This document shows, piece by piece, positions 1 to 8,553 of a stretch of DNA of 64,000 bases. The DNA lies in NCBI RefSeq assembly GCF_028747785.1, contig NZ_CP118158.1:2542001-2606000 (forward strand), in the 5' to 3' direction. Origin of the DNA: Halosimplex aquaticum. GTDB taxonomy: Archaea; Halobacteriota; Halobacteria; Halobacteriales; Haloarculaceae. The position numbers were made by a program, and so were the translations under genes. Under the pieces are notes generated by a model, which was given only the letters and a program-made list of their open reading frames with translations, searched no databases and was not told where the DNA came from. The first letter of the stretch is position 1. Each line of letters opens with the position of its first letter.

Positions 1-49
1 TGGAAGACCAGGGCGGGCTGATTTGCGTGTGCGGGCCCAACTGGGGAGC

Positions 50-577
50 ATGACCCGAACGCGGACTCTGGGCTCCGGACGGAACGACCGCCGGAGCGCG
101 CTGGCGGTCGTGGCCGGGATCGTCCTCGTGAACGTCGTCGGCGCGGCCCCGGCAGTGCTGTCGGGGCCGGGATCGGCGTGGTTCCAGGCGCTCGCGAAAC
201 CGGCGATCTATCCGCCGCCGTGGCTGTTCGGCGTCGTCTGGACGCTCCTGTTCACGCTCATGGGGGTCGCCCTCGCGCTGGTCTGGCTGTCGGACGGGAC
301 CGGCGACGGGGACGGAGCCGGCTGGAGCGCTCGACGGCTCGCGCTCGCGTTGTTCGCGGGCCAGATGGCCCTCAACGTCGCGTGGACGCCGGCGTTTTTC
401 GCCGCGGAGAACCTGCTCGCGGAGCTCGTGGTGATCATCGCGCTGTGGCCCGCAGTAGTAGCGACGATCTGGGCCTTCGGCCGCGTCGACCGGCGAGCGG
501 CCCTGTTACTCGTCCCGTATCTCGCGTGGGTTACCTTCGCCGCGGCGTTGAACTACCAGTTCTGGGCGCTGAACTGA
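50..577 (+). CDS. TspO/MBR family membrane protein
   Basis: A 175-residue, mostly hydrophobic protein with about five predicted membrane segments, matching the size of the TspO/MBR (tryptophan-rich sensory, peripheral benzodiazepine receptor-like) family. The family signature is visible near residues 45-75: W-F-x-x-L-x-KPxxxPPxWLFGxVWT followed by LMGxALALVW, and later NVAWTPAFF and LNYQFW. Members bind tetrapyrroles or sterol-like ligands in the membrane; in bacteria they modulate porphyrin or stress responses. The substrate here cannot be told. An ATG at 50 is chosen over an upstream in-frame TTG at 23 because the conserved region then begins at a usual distance. Its stop abuts the convergent hydrolase gene that ends at 578. 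Confidence 0.9.
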   Translation: MTRTRTLGSGRNDRRSALAVVAGIVLVNVVGAAPAVLSGPGSAWFQALAKPAIYPPPWLFGVVWTLLFTLMGVALALVWLSDGTGDGDGAGWSARRLALALFAGQMALNVAWTPAFFAAENLLAELVVIIALWPAVVATIWAFGRVDRRAALLLVPYLAWVTFAAALNYQFWALN

Positions 578-1483
578 TCAGTCGCCCGTCTCAGACTCCG
601 CCTTCAGGTGCCCCACGAGCGCCTCGTTGACCCGCTCGGGCTCCTCGTCGTGGACCCAGTGGGAGGCCCATGGGATCCGTTCGAGCCGGCCGTCCGTGCA
701 GTAGCCGACGCTCTCGGCGGCGAGCTTCGGGAGCAGCGCCACGTCCTCGTCGCCCCAGACGACGAGCGTCGGTGCTTCGACCGTCTCGCGCGGCGGTTCG
801 TCCGGCCGGCGGACGAGCGCCCGGTACCAGTTCACCGCGCCGCGGATCGCCCCCTGGCGGCGCCAGGCGTCGCGGTAGTGCGCCAGGTCCGCCTCGGAGA
901 ACGCGCCGGGGTTGGCGCTCTCTTCGAGGACGTCGAGCACCCCGCGGGCGTCGTCGCGCCCGAGGAACAGCTCCGGCACGCGCGGGAGCTGGAACGCGAA
1001 CATGTACCAGCTCCGGAGCAGTTGCCGGGGGCTCGACCTGAGCGCCCGCCGCATGACCGTCGGATGCGGGACGTTGATGATGCCGAGGTGGTCGACGGTC
1101 TCCGGGTGTCGGAGCGCCAGGTCCCAGGCGACCGCCGCGCCCCAGTCGTGACCGATCACGTGCGCGCTGTCGCGGTCCTCGGCGGCCACGAGTTCGACAA
1201 TGTCCCGGGAGAGCTCCCGCATGCGGTAGGCGTCGAGCCCCCGCGGCTTCTCGCTGAGGTTGTACCCGCGCTGGTCGGGGACGACGACGCGGAACCCCGC
1301 GTCGACGAGCGCCGGGATCTGGTGACGCCAGCCGTACCAGAAGTCCGGGAAGCCGTGGAGCAACACGACGAGCGGGTCGTCGGGGTCGCCGGCGGTGACG
1401 ACGTGCAGGTCGACGCCGTTGACGGTCCGGCGCACCGACTCGGCGGAGGGGCGGTCGAGCAGCGTCGCGTCCGTGGCAGTCAT
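578..1483 (-). CDS. alpha/beta hydrolase, epoxide hydrolase-like
   Basis: A 301-residue single-domain alpha/beta hydrolase. The oxyanion motif HGFPDFWYGW lies near residue 43 and the nucleophile elbow is GHDWGAAVAW, with Asp as nucleophile as in epoxide hydrolases and haloalkane dehalogenases rather than Ser. A second acid is in WGDEDVALL and the catalytic His is in ASHWVHDEEPERVN near the C-terminus. The W following the HGFP and the cap-region Tyr residues favour an epoxide hydrolase over a dehalogenase, but the substrate is unknown. It is a cytoplasmic protein with no signal peptide, transcribed on its own and convergent with TspO, with one base between the two stop codons. Confidence 0.88.
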   Translation of the reverse strand: MTATDATLLDRPSAESVRRTVNGVDLHVVTAGDPDDPLVVLLHGFPDFWYGWRHQIPALVDAGFRVVVPDQRGYNLSEKPRGLDAYRMRELSRDIVELVAAEDRDSAHVIGHDWGAAVAWDLALRHPETVDHLGIINVPHPTVMRRALRSSPRQLLRSWYMFAFQLPRVPELFLGRDDARGVLDVLEESANPGAFSEADLAHYRDAWRRQGAIRGAVNWYRALVRRPDEPPRETVEAPTLVVWGDEDVALLPKLAAESVGYCTDGRLERIPWASHWVHDEEPERVNEALVGHLKAESETGD

Positions 1484-1622
1484 ACTCGATACTCCGCGCG
1501 GGACGACCGTGTAGATTCTGGTCGGCTGACGGATCGGTCGGGTAGAACCCGGCCGAGCCCACTCCGGCCGGACCGATCGGGACCCGGCTCCGCCGCGCCG
1601 ACCCGGTCTCGCGAGACGCGGT

Positions 1623-2174
1623 TCAGGCCGCTTTCGTCGGTTCGTCGGATTCTCGCCCGTCGACGGGTTCGACCTTGGTCCCGCCGCAGTTGCGACACGA
1701 CGGGATGTCCAGATCGTGGTCGGTGAAGTACTCCTGGCCGCAGCTCCGACAGCGGTGACTCGGGCGCTGCTGTTGTCGTCGGTCCCCCGTGACGACGACC
1801 GGTCGCTCGGCGTCGAGCGTGACCTCCTGGCTGACGCTCCCGAACAGCACCGAGCCGAGCGGCGAGCGCTTGCGCCCGCCGAGCAGGATCAGGTTCGCGT
1901 CGACGTCCTCGGCCGCCTCTAGGATCTCCGTCGACGCGTCCCCGTATCGAGTCATCAGATCGACGGAGACGCCGGCGTCCTGGAGTCGTTCGTACGCTCG
2001 CTCACCCGCCCGCAACTGGAGCGGCGACCCTTCCTCGGCACGGTCGGCCTCGTCGAACACGTGCAGGAGCACCACCTCGACCTCCGCGCCGGCGTTCGGT
2101 AACTCGATCGCCGTCTCTACCTGCGCCGTCGCCCGCGATTCCGCGGTGTCGACCGGCAACAGGACTGTGTACAT
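1623..2174 (-). CDS. universal stress protein with C-terminal zinc ribbon
   Basis: A 183-residue protein. Residues 1-130 are a UspA fold: N-terminal MYTVLLPVDTAE, a central VxLLHVFDE strand, and the nucleotide-binding pattern GGRKRSPLGSVLFGSVSQEV followed by RPVVVTG. Residues about 140-175 add two CxxC knuckles (CRSCGQ and CRNCGG), a zinc ribbon not normally part of UspA. The ATG at 2174 is used because the USP fold starts exactly there; an upstream in-frame ATG at 2204 would add ten unrelated residues. The zinc ribbon suggests nucleic-acid or protein contact added to a stress-sensing domain, but that is inference. Confidence 0.9.
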   Translation of the reverse strand: MYTVLLPVDTAESRATAQVETAIELPNAGAEVEVVLLHVFDEADRAEEGSPLQLRAGERAYERLQDAGVSVDLMTRYGDASTEILEAAEDVDANLILLGGRKRSPLGSVLFGSVSQEVTLDAERPVVVTGDRRQQQRPSHRCRSCGQEYFTDHDLDIPSCRNCGGTKVEPVDGRESDEPTKAA

Positions 2175-2319
2175 AGGTGTGTCACCCCTGGTAACATACG
2201 GCAAGAAGCGGCTAAACTGTTACCCAGGCGATCGCGCGGTACAATCGGTGGCGCCGATTCGAGTCGGAGGCGGGCGAGAGCGGTCGAACTTCTAAGTGCC
2301 GGGCGACGGTACGATCGGT

Positions 2320-3309
2320 ATGCAGACGCTTCTACTGGACCCCGAGGCCGTCGAGGAAGCCGCGGAGATGCCGGCAGTCGTGGACGCCGTCGAGGAGGCG
2401 TTCGCCGCCGACGCTCGCGACGACGTCCAGATGCCCGCGAAGTCCTACATCGACCTGCCGGAGTACAACGGCGACTTCCGCTCGATGCCCGCATACATGG
2501 ACGCCGGCGACTGGGACGCCGCGGCGGTCAAGTGGGTCAACGTCCACCCCGACAACCCCGAAGACCACGACCTCCCGACGGTGATGGGCACTGTCGTCTA
2601 CTCCGACCCCGAGACGGCGTTCCCCCTCGCGCTGCTCGACGGGACGACGATCACCCGCGAGCGGACCGGCGCCGCGGCCGCAGTCGCGACGGACTACCTC
2701 GCCGTCGAGGACGCCCGGACGATGGGCATCGTCGGCGCCGGCGTCCAGTCGTACACGCAACTGGAGGCCGTCGCGACGGTGCGCCCCATCAAGGAAGTCG
2801 TCGTCGCCGACCGCGACGACGAGCGGGTCGCCGAGTTCGTGGAGGCGTTCGACGACCGGTTCGACGTCCGCGGCGGGTCGATCGAGGAGGCCGGCCAGTG
2901 CGACGTCCTCTCGACGGTGACGCCCGTCGAGGAACCGATCGTCCACAGCGTCGGCGAGCGCACCCACGTCAACGCCATCGGCGCCGACGCCGCCGGCAAA
3001 CACGAGATCGCCGACGAGATCCTGCTCGACGCCACGCTCGTCATCGACGACTACGAGCAGTGCACCCACTCCGGGGAGATCAACGTCCCCTGGAGCGCGG
3101 GCGTCCTCGGCGACGACGACCTCCACGCTGAACTCGGCGAGATCGTCGTCGGCGAGAAGCCCGGTCGCACCGCCGAGACGGGCGTCACCGTCTTCGACTC
3201 GACCGGGCTGGCGACCCAGGACGTTGCGGCCAGCCACGTCGTCTACGAGTACGCCGAGGAACACGGCGTGGGCGAACCGGTCTCGCTGGTCGACACCGAC
3301 GTGCTCTGA
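2320..3309 (+). CDS. ornithine cyclodeaminase / alanine dehydrogenase family
   Basis: A 329-residue NAD(P)-dependent enzyme of the ornithine cyclodeaminase/mu-crystallin family, usual length. Visible are the substrate-side GTTITRERTGAAAAVATDYLA segment, then the Rossmann motif GIVGAGVQSYTQLEAV (GxGxQ) near residue 135, followed by VVVADRDDERV. In archaea close relatives act as alanine dehydrogenase (pyruvate plus ammonia to alanine) or as related imine reductases; sequence alone does not decide which. An ATG at 2320 is used, with the AT-containing stretch 2290-2296 (acttctaag) upstream as a plausible promoter core. It is a monocistronic unit. Confidence 0.88.
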   Translation: MQTLLLDPEAVEEAAEMPAVVDAVEEAFAADARDDVQMPAKSYIDLPEYNGDFRSMPAYMDAGDWDAAAVKWVNVHPDNPEDHDLPTVMGTVVYSDPETAFPLALLDGTTITRERTGAAAAVATDYLAVEDARTMGIVGAGVQSYTQLEAVATVRPIKEVVVADRDDERVAEFVEAFDDRFDVRGGSIEEAGQCDVLSTVTPVEEPIVHSVGERTHVNAIGADAAGKHEIADEILLDATLVIDDYEQCTHSGEINVPWSAGVLGDDDLHAELGEIVVGEKPGRTAETGVTVFDSTGLATQDVAASHVVYEYAEEHGVGEPVSLVDTDVL

Positions 3310-3323
3310 GGAGCGGTCCCCCG

Positions 3324-3923
3324 TCACCGAAGTCGATCGAGGTCCGCGGGCGTGTCGACGTCGAGCAGGACGCCGGCGTCGCCCGTCTCCACGACAGCGG
3401 CGTCGTCGGCCCGTCTGAAGACCGGGCGTCCGCCGGTGTCGCCGTCGACTCCGGCGAGTGCGTCGAAGTACCGGGCGTCGAACAGCACCGGATTACCGCG
3501 CTGCCCGTCGTGTCCGGCCGCCAGCGCCGACCCGCGGCCCTCCCGAAAGGCAGTGACGAGTCGGTCGACCGTTACGGGGTCGACCCGGGGCATGTCTCCG
3601 AGCGCGAACACGACCGCGTCGGCCCGCTCGCGCGCCCACTCGACCCCACAGCGTACCGACGTGGCCTGTCCAGCGCCGGCACCGGGGTTCGGTAAGACCA
3701 CGGAGTCGAAGTCCGCGAGCGCGTCGCGGACGGCCGGCGCGTCCGAGTCGCCCGCGTCGACGACGACGGCGGTCGCCGACAGGTCCGCACCCGCGAGCGT
3801 CCGGGCCGCGTGGCGGACGAGCGGCTCGCCGTCGAGGTCCGCCAGCAGTTTGTTCCGGTCGCCGAAGCGCTCGCTGTCGCCCGCGGCGAGGAGCACGCCC
3901 GCGACGGTCGAATCGGCGGTCAC
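3324..3923 (-). CDS. MobA/MocA-like nucleotidyltransferase
   Basis: A 199-residue NTP transferase of the MobA-like type. The N-terminus GVLLAAGDSERFGDRNKLLADLDGEPLVRHA is the nucleotide-binding loop plus the conserved Lys, and VVFALGDMPRVDP carries the metal-binding Asp. Relatives (MocA and the CoxD-linked family) transfer CMP or GMP to molybdopterin, so a role in molybdenum cofactor maturation is likely but not proven. It ends 14 bases from the stop of the ornithine cyclodeaminase-family gene, tail to tail. No molybdoenzyme gene is in the window. Confidence 0.82.
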   Translation of the reverse strand: MTADSTVAGVLLAAGDSERFGDRNKLLADLDGEPLVRHAARTLAGADLSATAVVVDAGDSDAPAVRDALADFDSVVLPNPGAGAGQATSVRCGVEWARERADAVVFALGDMPRVDPVTVDRLVTAFREGRGSALAAGHDGQRGNPVLFDARYFDALAGVDGDTGGRPVFRRADDAAVVETGDAGVLLDVDTPADLDRLR

Positions 3924-4018
3924 GTCGCCGGCTACGCCCGACTGCGGGAAGTGTCTGCCGCCGCGTGACGCCCACGCGCCGCGGAACTACCAAGGCGGTA
4001 GCCGTGGTACCACTGGAC

Positions 4019-5722
4019 ATGGACACGACCGAGCGGATCGTCTCGACGCTGGAAGCGCTCGACGTCGAGTACGTCTTCGGCTACCCCGGCGGTCGCGTCA
4101 TCGAGGTGTTCGACGCGCTGGCCGCGTCCGACGTTGAGGTCGTTCGGCCGCGCGACGAGCGGGAGGCCAGCGTCATGGCCGAAGCGGCGGGGCGAATCAC
4201 CCGCGATCCCGGCGTGCTCGCCGGCCAGGGGCCGTGGATCGGGAGCCTCGGCGCCATCGGGCAGATGGAAGCGCGGCTCGGCTCCTCGCCGATGGTCGTC
4301 CTGACCGAGATGAGTGAACGCGGCGACTATTCGACGCTCGCGCCGTACCAGCAGGCCCGCGGCGACTACGGCGGGCTCGACCTGCCGTCGATCCTCGACG
4401 GCGTGACCGCCGAACACTGGGAACCCCGCACGCCCGCGGAGACGATCCGCAGCCTCCAGCTCGCGTTCAAACACGCCACCGCCGGACGACCCGGCCCCTG
4501 CGCGGTCGTCCTCGACGGCGATGCGGTGACCGAGGAAGTGCCCGACGACCCGACGCCGCCGCTGTGGGACGACGTGGACCAGACTCGGACGTGGGACGCC
4601 CGCCCGACCGACGAGGACCTGGCGCGGGCAGCGGACGCGCTCGCTGACGCTGATCGGCCGGTCGTGCTCGCGGGCAACGGCGTCCACGCTGCGAACGCCT
4701 ACGACGAACTCGAAGCTGTCGCGGCGGTCGCGGACGCCGCTGTCGTCACCTCCTACCTCGGGAAGTCGACCATCGCCGAGACGCACGAGCGGGCCGCGGG
4801 CGTGGCGGGATCGTTCGGCCACGAGGGGGCGAATCAGGTCGTCAGCGACGCCGACGTGTTGCTCGTCGTCGGCTGTCGACTGAACCCGATGGACACCAAC
4901 TGGGGTGCGGCGTCGTTCATCCGACCAAACGAGCAGACGATCCTCCACGCCGACGTCGACCCGCGCAACGCGGGGTGGGTCTACCCCGCCGACGTGGGGC
5001 TGATAGGCGACGCGCGGGAGACGCTCGACGGGCTGGCCGAGGAGGTAGCCGACCGTGACGGTTCGTCGACCGGCGCGGGCTGGGCGCTCGACCGGGCCCG
5101 AGAGGCGCGCGAGGACTTCACCGCGACCGCCTGCGAGTCCGACGCCGTCCCGATCAAACCCCAGCGGGCGGTCGCGGCCGTCGAGTCGGTCGTCGACGGG
5201 GAGACGGTCGTGACGGCCGATTCGGGCAACAACCGCTTCTGGCTGCTGAACTACCTGCAGACGCCCGCGAGCCGGACGTACTTCGGCAGCGGCGGCGTCG
5301 GCGGGATGGGCTGGGCCGCGCCGGCCGCCGTCGCCGCCGCGCTGGTGACCGACCGGCAAGCGGTCGCGGTCGCCGGCGACGGGGGATTCGCAATGACGAT
5401 GACGGTCGTCGAGACGGCAGTCCAGCAGGGGGTCGCGCCGCTGTTCGTCGTCCTCAACGACACCTCGCTGGGGATGGTCCGGCAGATGGACGACGACCTA
5501 CCGGGGACGGAGTTCCACGACACCGACTTCGTCGCCGTCGCCGAGGCGATGGGCGCCCACGGCGAGCGAGTGACCGATCCCGCGGACCTGGAACCGGCCC
5601 TCGAAGCCGGAAAAGCGGCGGATCGACCGACCGTCGTCGACGTGCGCATCGACCGCGACGAGCCGATGGCCGACCAGCTGGCCTCGTCGTTCTACGAGGA
5701 CGTCGGTGGGCTCCACGAGTGA
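4019..5722 (+). CDS. thiamine pyrophosphate-dependent enzyme, acetolactate synthase-like
   Basis: A 567-residue three-domain TPP enzyme of the acetohydroxyacid synthase/benzoylformate decarboxylase superfamily. The N-terminal PYR domain shows VEYVFGYPGGRVIEVF and the catalytic Glu region RDEREASVMAEAAGR. The central domain has VVLAGNGVHAANAYDEL. The C-terminal PP domain has the cofactor motif VAGDGGFAMTMTVVET ending in VVLNDTSLGM (GDG...N). The reaction is probably decarboxylation of a 2-oxo acid with or without carboligation, but no small ilvN-like regulatory subunit is nearby, so this is probably not the housekeeping acetolactate synthase. The ATG at 4019 is preferred over a GTG at 3965. 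Confidence 0.87.
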   Translation: MDTTERIVSTLEALDVEYVFGYPGGRVIEVFDALAASDVEVVRPRDEREASVMAEAAGRITRDPGVLAGQGPWIGSLGAIGQMEARLGSSPMVVLTEMSERGDYSTLAPYQQARGDYGGLDLPSILDGVTAEHWEPRTPAETIRSLQLAFKHATAGRPGPCAVVLDGDAVTEEVPDDPTPPLWDDVDQTRTWDARPTDEDLARAADALADADRPVVLAGNGVHAANAYDELEAVAAVADAAVVTSYLGKSTIAETHERAAGVAGSFGHEGANQVVSDADVLLVVGCRLNPMDTNWGAASFIRPNEQTILHADVDPRNAGWVYPADVGLIGDARETLDGLAEEVADRDGSSTGAGWALDRAREAREDFTATACESDAVPIKPQRAVAAVESVVDGETVVTADSGNNRFWLLNYLQTPASRTYFGSGGVGGMGWAAPAAVAAALVTDRQAVAVAGDGGFAMTMTVVETAVQQGVAPLFVVLNDTSLGMVRQMDDDLPGTEFHDTDFVAVAEAMGAHGERVTDPADLEPALEAGKAADRPTVVDVRIDRDEPMADQLASSFYEDVGGLHE

Positions 5723-5914
5723 TCGCACCGTCTGAGAGGCGCTCTACGGGCGAACAGGCGGCGACCTCCGACGCGCGAAGCGGCGTGCCACGCTCCCGCT
5801 GACCGCTCCGCGGCGACTCGTCAGGGCATGGACGGCGCTGGTCGCCCTCTCGGCCATAAATATCAGCACGTTATTTTGCGGCAACTTTTTCCACCGCGTG
5901 GGCGAACACGTGGT

Positions 5915-6883
5915 ATGGCAACGGTGCTCGTGACCGGCGGGACCGGTTTCATCGGCGCGTACGTCGCGGCCGATCTTGTCGAACACGGCCACGACGTGGT
6001 CGCGTTCGACCTCTCGACCGACGAGACGCGGCTGTCGAAACTCGGCGTCGCCGACGCCGTGGAGGTCGTCCGCGGCGACGTGACCGACCCGACGGCGGTC
6101 GTCCGTGCGATCCGGCAGTCGGGGGCCGAGCGCGTGGTCCACCTCGCGGCGCTGTTGACCGACGGCGCGCGCGAGAATCCGCGGGCCGCGCTGGAGGTCA
6201 ACTGCGGCGGGACGAACAATGTCTTCGAGGCCGCACGGACCCTCTCCGATCAGGTCGAGCGGGTGGCGTGGGCCTCCTCGGCGGCCGTCTACGCGCCGCC
6301 CGAGAACTACACCGACAACGAACGCGACGGCTGGGTGACCGAGGACGACCTCGTCTATCCTGACACGCTCTACGGCGCGACCAAGGAGTACAACGAACAC
6401 CAGGCCCGGGTCTATCACGAGGAGTACGGCGTCTCGCACGTCGGCCTGCGTCCCACCGTCGCATACGGCCCCTACCGGGAGACGGGAGGCTCGGCGTTCC
6501 TGGTCGACCTGATCGAGAAGCCCGCGCTGGGCGAGTCGGTCGCCGTCGAGTACGGCGACCAGGTGATCGACTGGCAGTACGTCCGCGATATCGCCCAGGC
6601 CGTCAGAAAAGCCGCCTTCGCGCCCGAGTCTGACCTCACACGCCGGATCTACAACGTCCGCGGTGAGTGCGCGACGGTCCGCGATGCCGCCGAGACCGTC
6701 GCGTCGGTCGTCCCGGACGCCGACATCTCGGTCTCTGACGAGGGCGAACTGCCGTGGACGCAGACGCTGGAGACGTCTCACGCGCGCGAGGACCTCGGAT
6801 ACGAGCCCGAGTACGACCTCGAAGCGGGGGTCCGCGAGTACGTCTCCGTCCTCCGCGAAGAGCACGGACTCGATCCGGTCTGA
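5915..6883 (+). CDS. NAD-dependent epimerase/dehydratase (extended SDR)
   Basis: A 322-residue extended short-chain dehydrogenase. The NAD-binding motif is VTGGTGFIGAYVAADL at residue 6, and the catalytic triad is visible as SSAAVYAP (Ser) and YGATKEYNEH (Tyr-x3-Lys). Such proteins convert nucleotide sugars or related diols/ketones; the missing neighbours of a polysaccharide cluster leave the substrate open. The ATG at 5915 places the Rossmann motif at the usual position; an ORF extension to 5828 is unlikely. The 190-base upstream gap is AT-richer near 5858-5890 and probably carries the promoter. Confidence 0.88.
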   Translation: MATVLVTGGTGFIGAYVAADLVEHGHDVVAFDLSTDETRLSKLGVADAVEVVRGDVTDPTAVVRAIRQSGAERVVHLAALLTDGARENPRAALEVNCGGTNNVFEAARTLSDQVERVAWASSAAVYAPPENYTDNERDGWVTEDDLVYPDTLYGATKEYNEHQARVYHEEYGVSHVGLRPTVAYGPYRETGGSAFLVDLIEKPALGESVAVEYGDQVIDWQYVRDIAQAVRKAAFAPESDLTRRIYNVRGECATVRDAAETVASVVPDADISVSDEGELPWTQTLETSHAREDLGYEPEYDLEAGVREYVSVLREEHGLDPV

Positions 6884-6967
6884 GAGGACAGTCTCGATCC
6901 GATCGGAGTGGTGTATCCACCGTCAAACATCGAATACGCCGTCGAAGGGCAGCGGTAACCGTAGTGT

Positions 6968-7050
6968 GACGGCAGTTGCGCAGTGATCGCGACGGCAATC
7001 GTGCAGTGGTCGCACCGGCCGTGGAACGACGGCAGTGGCGCAATGGTCGA
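6968..7050. repeat. three degenerate 23-bp direct repeats, intergenic
   Basis: Three copies of a unit close to GACGGCARTNGYGCARTGRT begin at 6968, 6991 and 7028. The first two are directly adjacent; the third follows after a 14-base spacer. They lie between the epimerase stop (6883) and the convergent SIMPL-protein stop (7098), where no gene is apparent. They could be a short tandem array that is degenerating, or binding sites; nothing decides between these. Confidence 0.5.
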
Positions 7051-7097
7051 GACAGCCGTAGAATGCCGGCAGCGACGGGCGTTCAGGGCTGCCGTCC

Positions 7098-7805
7098 TCA
7101 GTTCGCGGTCGCGTTGTAGGTGATCTCGACGGTGGCGGAGACGGTCACGGGGCTGGCGTCGATGCTCGTCTCCGCGTCGGCGCCGACGCGCTGGGCGACG
7201 AAGTCGCCCCCGTCACCGGTCGAGACCGAACTGACGCTGCCGAGGGTGAGGCCGGTGCTGTCGGCGACGGCCTCGGCCTGGCTGCGAGCGTCGTCGACCG
7301 CGGCGTCGATGGCGTCGGACCGCAGGTCCTGCCGACGTTCCTCGGACAGCGTGAAGCTGACGCCGCCGATCTCGGTCGCACCGTTCGCGACGGCGGCGTC
7401 GATCAGGGCGCCGGCCGCGCTGGTGTTCGTCGTCGTCACGGCGAACGACTGCTGGGCGACGTAGGTAGTCGTCCCGTTGTCCCGCTGCTCGTAGACCGTG
7501 TACCCGGTCGTCTGGACCGATTCGACGGAGTAGTTCCCGCCGCCGAACGCGTCGCGGAGCGTCGACGCGTTGGCCGCCAGGCGCTCGGTCGCCGCGCTGG
7601 CGTTGGGCGCCTGGGCCGTCACCGCCACGTAGACGACTGCGCGGTCGGGTTCGGCGCTCACCGACCCCGACGCGGAGACCGTCACCGTCGACGTGTCGTT
7701 CCCGCTCGCCTGGGCGCCGTCTGCCAGCGCCCCGACCCCACCGACGCCGACGGCGCTCAGCAGAACGATCCCGGTCAGTGCGACTGCCGCGAGTTTTCCG
7801 TCCAT
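7098..7805 (-). CDS. secreted SIMPL-domain (DUF541) protein
   Basis: A 235-residue protein with an N-terminal hydrophobic signal or anchor (residues 5-30) and a Thr/Ser-rich start to the mature part, VTVSASGSVSAEPDRAVVYVAV, which is typical of SIMPL/DUF541 (oxidative-stress defence, BP26-like) proteins. A conserved middle region LRDAFGGGNYSVESVQTTGYTVYEQRD and the C-terminal DARSQAEAVADSTGLTLGSVSSV support this. Members are periplasmic or cell-surface proteins of poorly known function. It is probably exported by Sec, because there is no twin arginine. Confidence 0.88.
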   Translation of the reverse strand: MDGKLAAVALTGIVLLSAVGVGGVGALADGAQASGNDTSTVTVSASGSVSAEPDRAVVYVAVTAQAPNASAATERLAANASTLRDAFGGGNYSVESVQTTGYTVYEQRDNGTTTYVAQQSFAVTTTNTSAAGALIDAAVANGATEIGGVSFTLSEERRQDLRSDAIDAAVDDARSQAEAVADSTGLTLGSVSSVSTGDGGDFVAQRVGADAETSIDASPVTVSATVEITYNATAN

Positions 7806-7914
7806 ACCCCTCCCAGGCCCCCGCGACCGATTGTTATCGGCGCGTTATTCTCGGTACGGAGGCCCAACCGAACGGTAGGCCCGCCCTCGACAGTCGCGGC
7901 GGCGGGCGTCGGCG

Positions 7915-8553
7915 TCACTCGCTCGTCTGAGAGTACTTGGCGACCCACTCGTCGAGGGAGATCCCCATCGTGGCCCGGATGATCGCGTTCGAGGACGCGT
8001 CGTTGGCGCTCTTGACGAGTTCGGCTTCGAGCGTCCGGTCGGGGACCTCCCCGACGAAGTGGGGGATCGCCCGCTGGACGGCGACCGGACAGCCGACCTC
8101 GTGGGCCAGCGCGTAGCCCGACAGCGAGTGGGGGATCGCGTCGCCGGCGTAGGTCGGGTCGGGGTCGACCAGATCGTCGTCGACGTGGTCGACGTACTCG
8201 TAGCACTTGCCGACGTCGTGGAGCAGGCAGGCCGCGATCACGGTGTCGCTGTCGACGTCGGCGGCGTGGCGGGTCCGCTGGACCGCGGCCGACTCGGCGG
8301 CGATCTCCGTCACGCCGCGCGTGTGCTCGACGTTGCTCACCTCGTGGATGTTCCAGGCGTAGGGAACGTCGTGGACGTCGCGCCAGCCGCCCCTGCGGAG
8401 CCCGAGCACCCACGCCTGGACTACCCGGTCGCGGAGCCCCTCGTCGGTGATCGCGTCGAGTTCGGGGAAGGCGTCCTGGACCTGCTGGTCGTAGTCGGCC
8501 GCGGCCGTCTGAGTCGGGTCCGGCGGGCCGTTCCCCTCGGATTCGTCGGCCAT
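7915..8553 (-). CDS. HD domain protein
   Basis: A 212-residue HD-superfamily phosphohydrolase-like protein. The metal site is visible as H in VEHTRGV, then CLLHDVGK (the HD pair) near residue 115, and later GYALAHEVG and AIPHF. The substrate is unknown; relatives hydrolyse nucleotides or act on small phosphoesters. The ATG at 8553 overlaps the stop of the upstream EthD-domain gene by one base (TGATG), which shows translational coupling and a two-gene operon. The pairing of HD and EthD domains suggests a shared small-molecule substrate, which is inference only. Confidence 0.87.
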   Translation of the reverse strand: MADESEGNGPPDPTQTAAADYDQQVQDAFPELDAITDEGLRDRVVQAWVLGLRRGGWRDVHDVPYAWNIHEVSNVEHTRGVTEIAAESAAVQRTRHAADVDSDTVIAACLLHDVGKCYEYVDHVDDDLVDPDPTYAGDAIPHSLSGYALAHEVGCPVAVQRAIPHFVGEVPDRTLEAELVKSANDASSNAIIRATMGISLDEWVAKYSQTSE

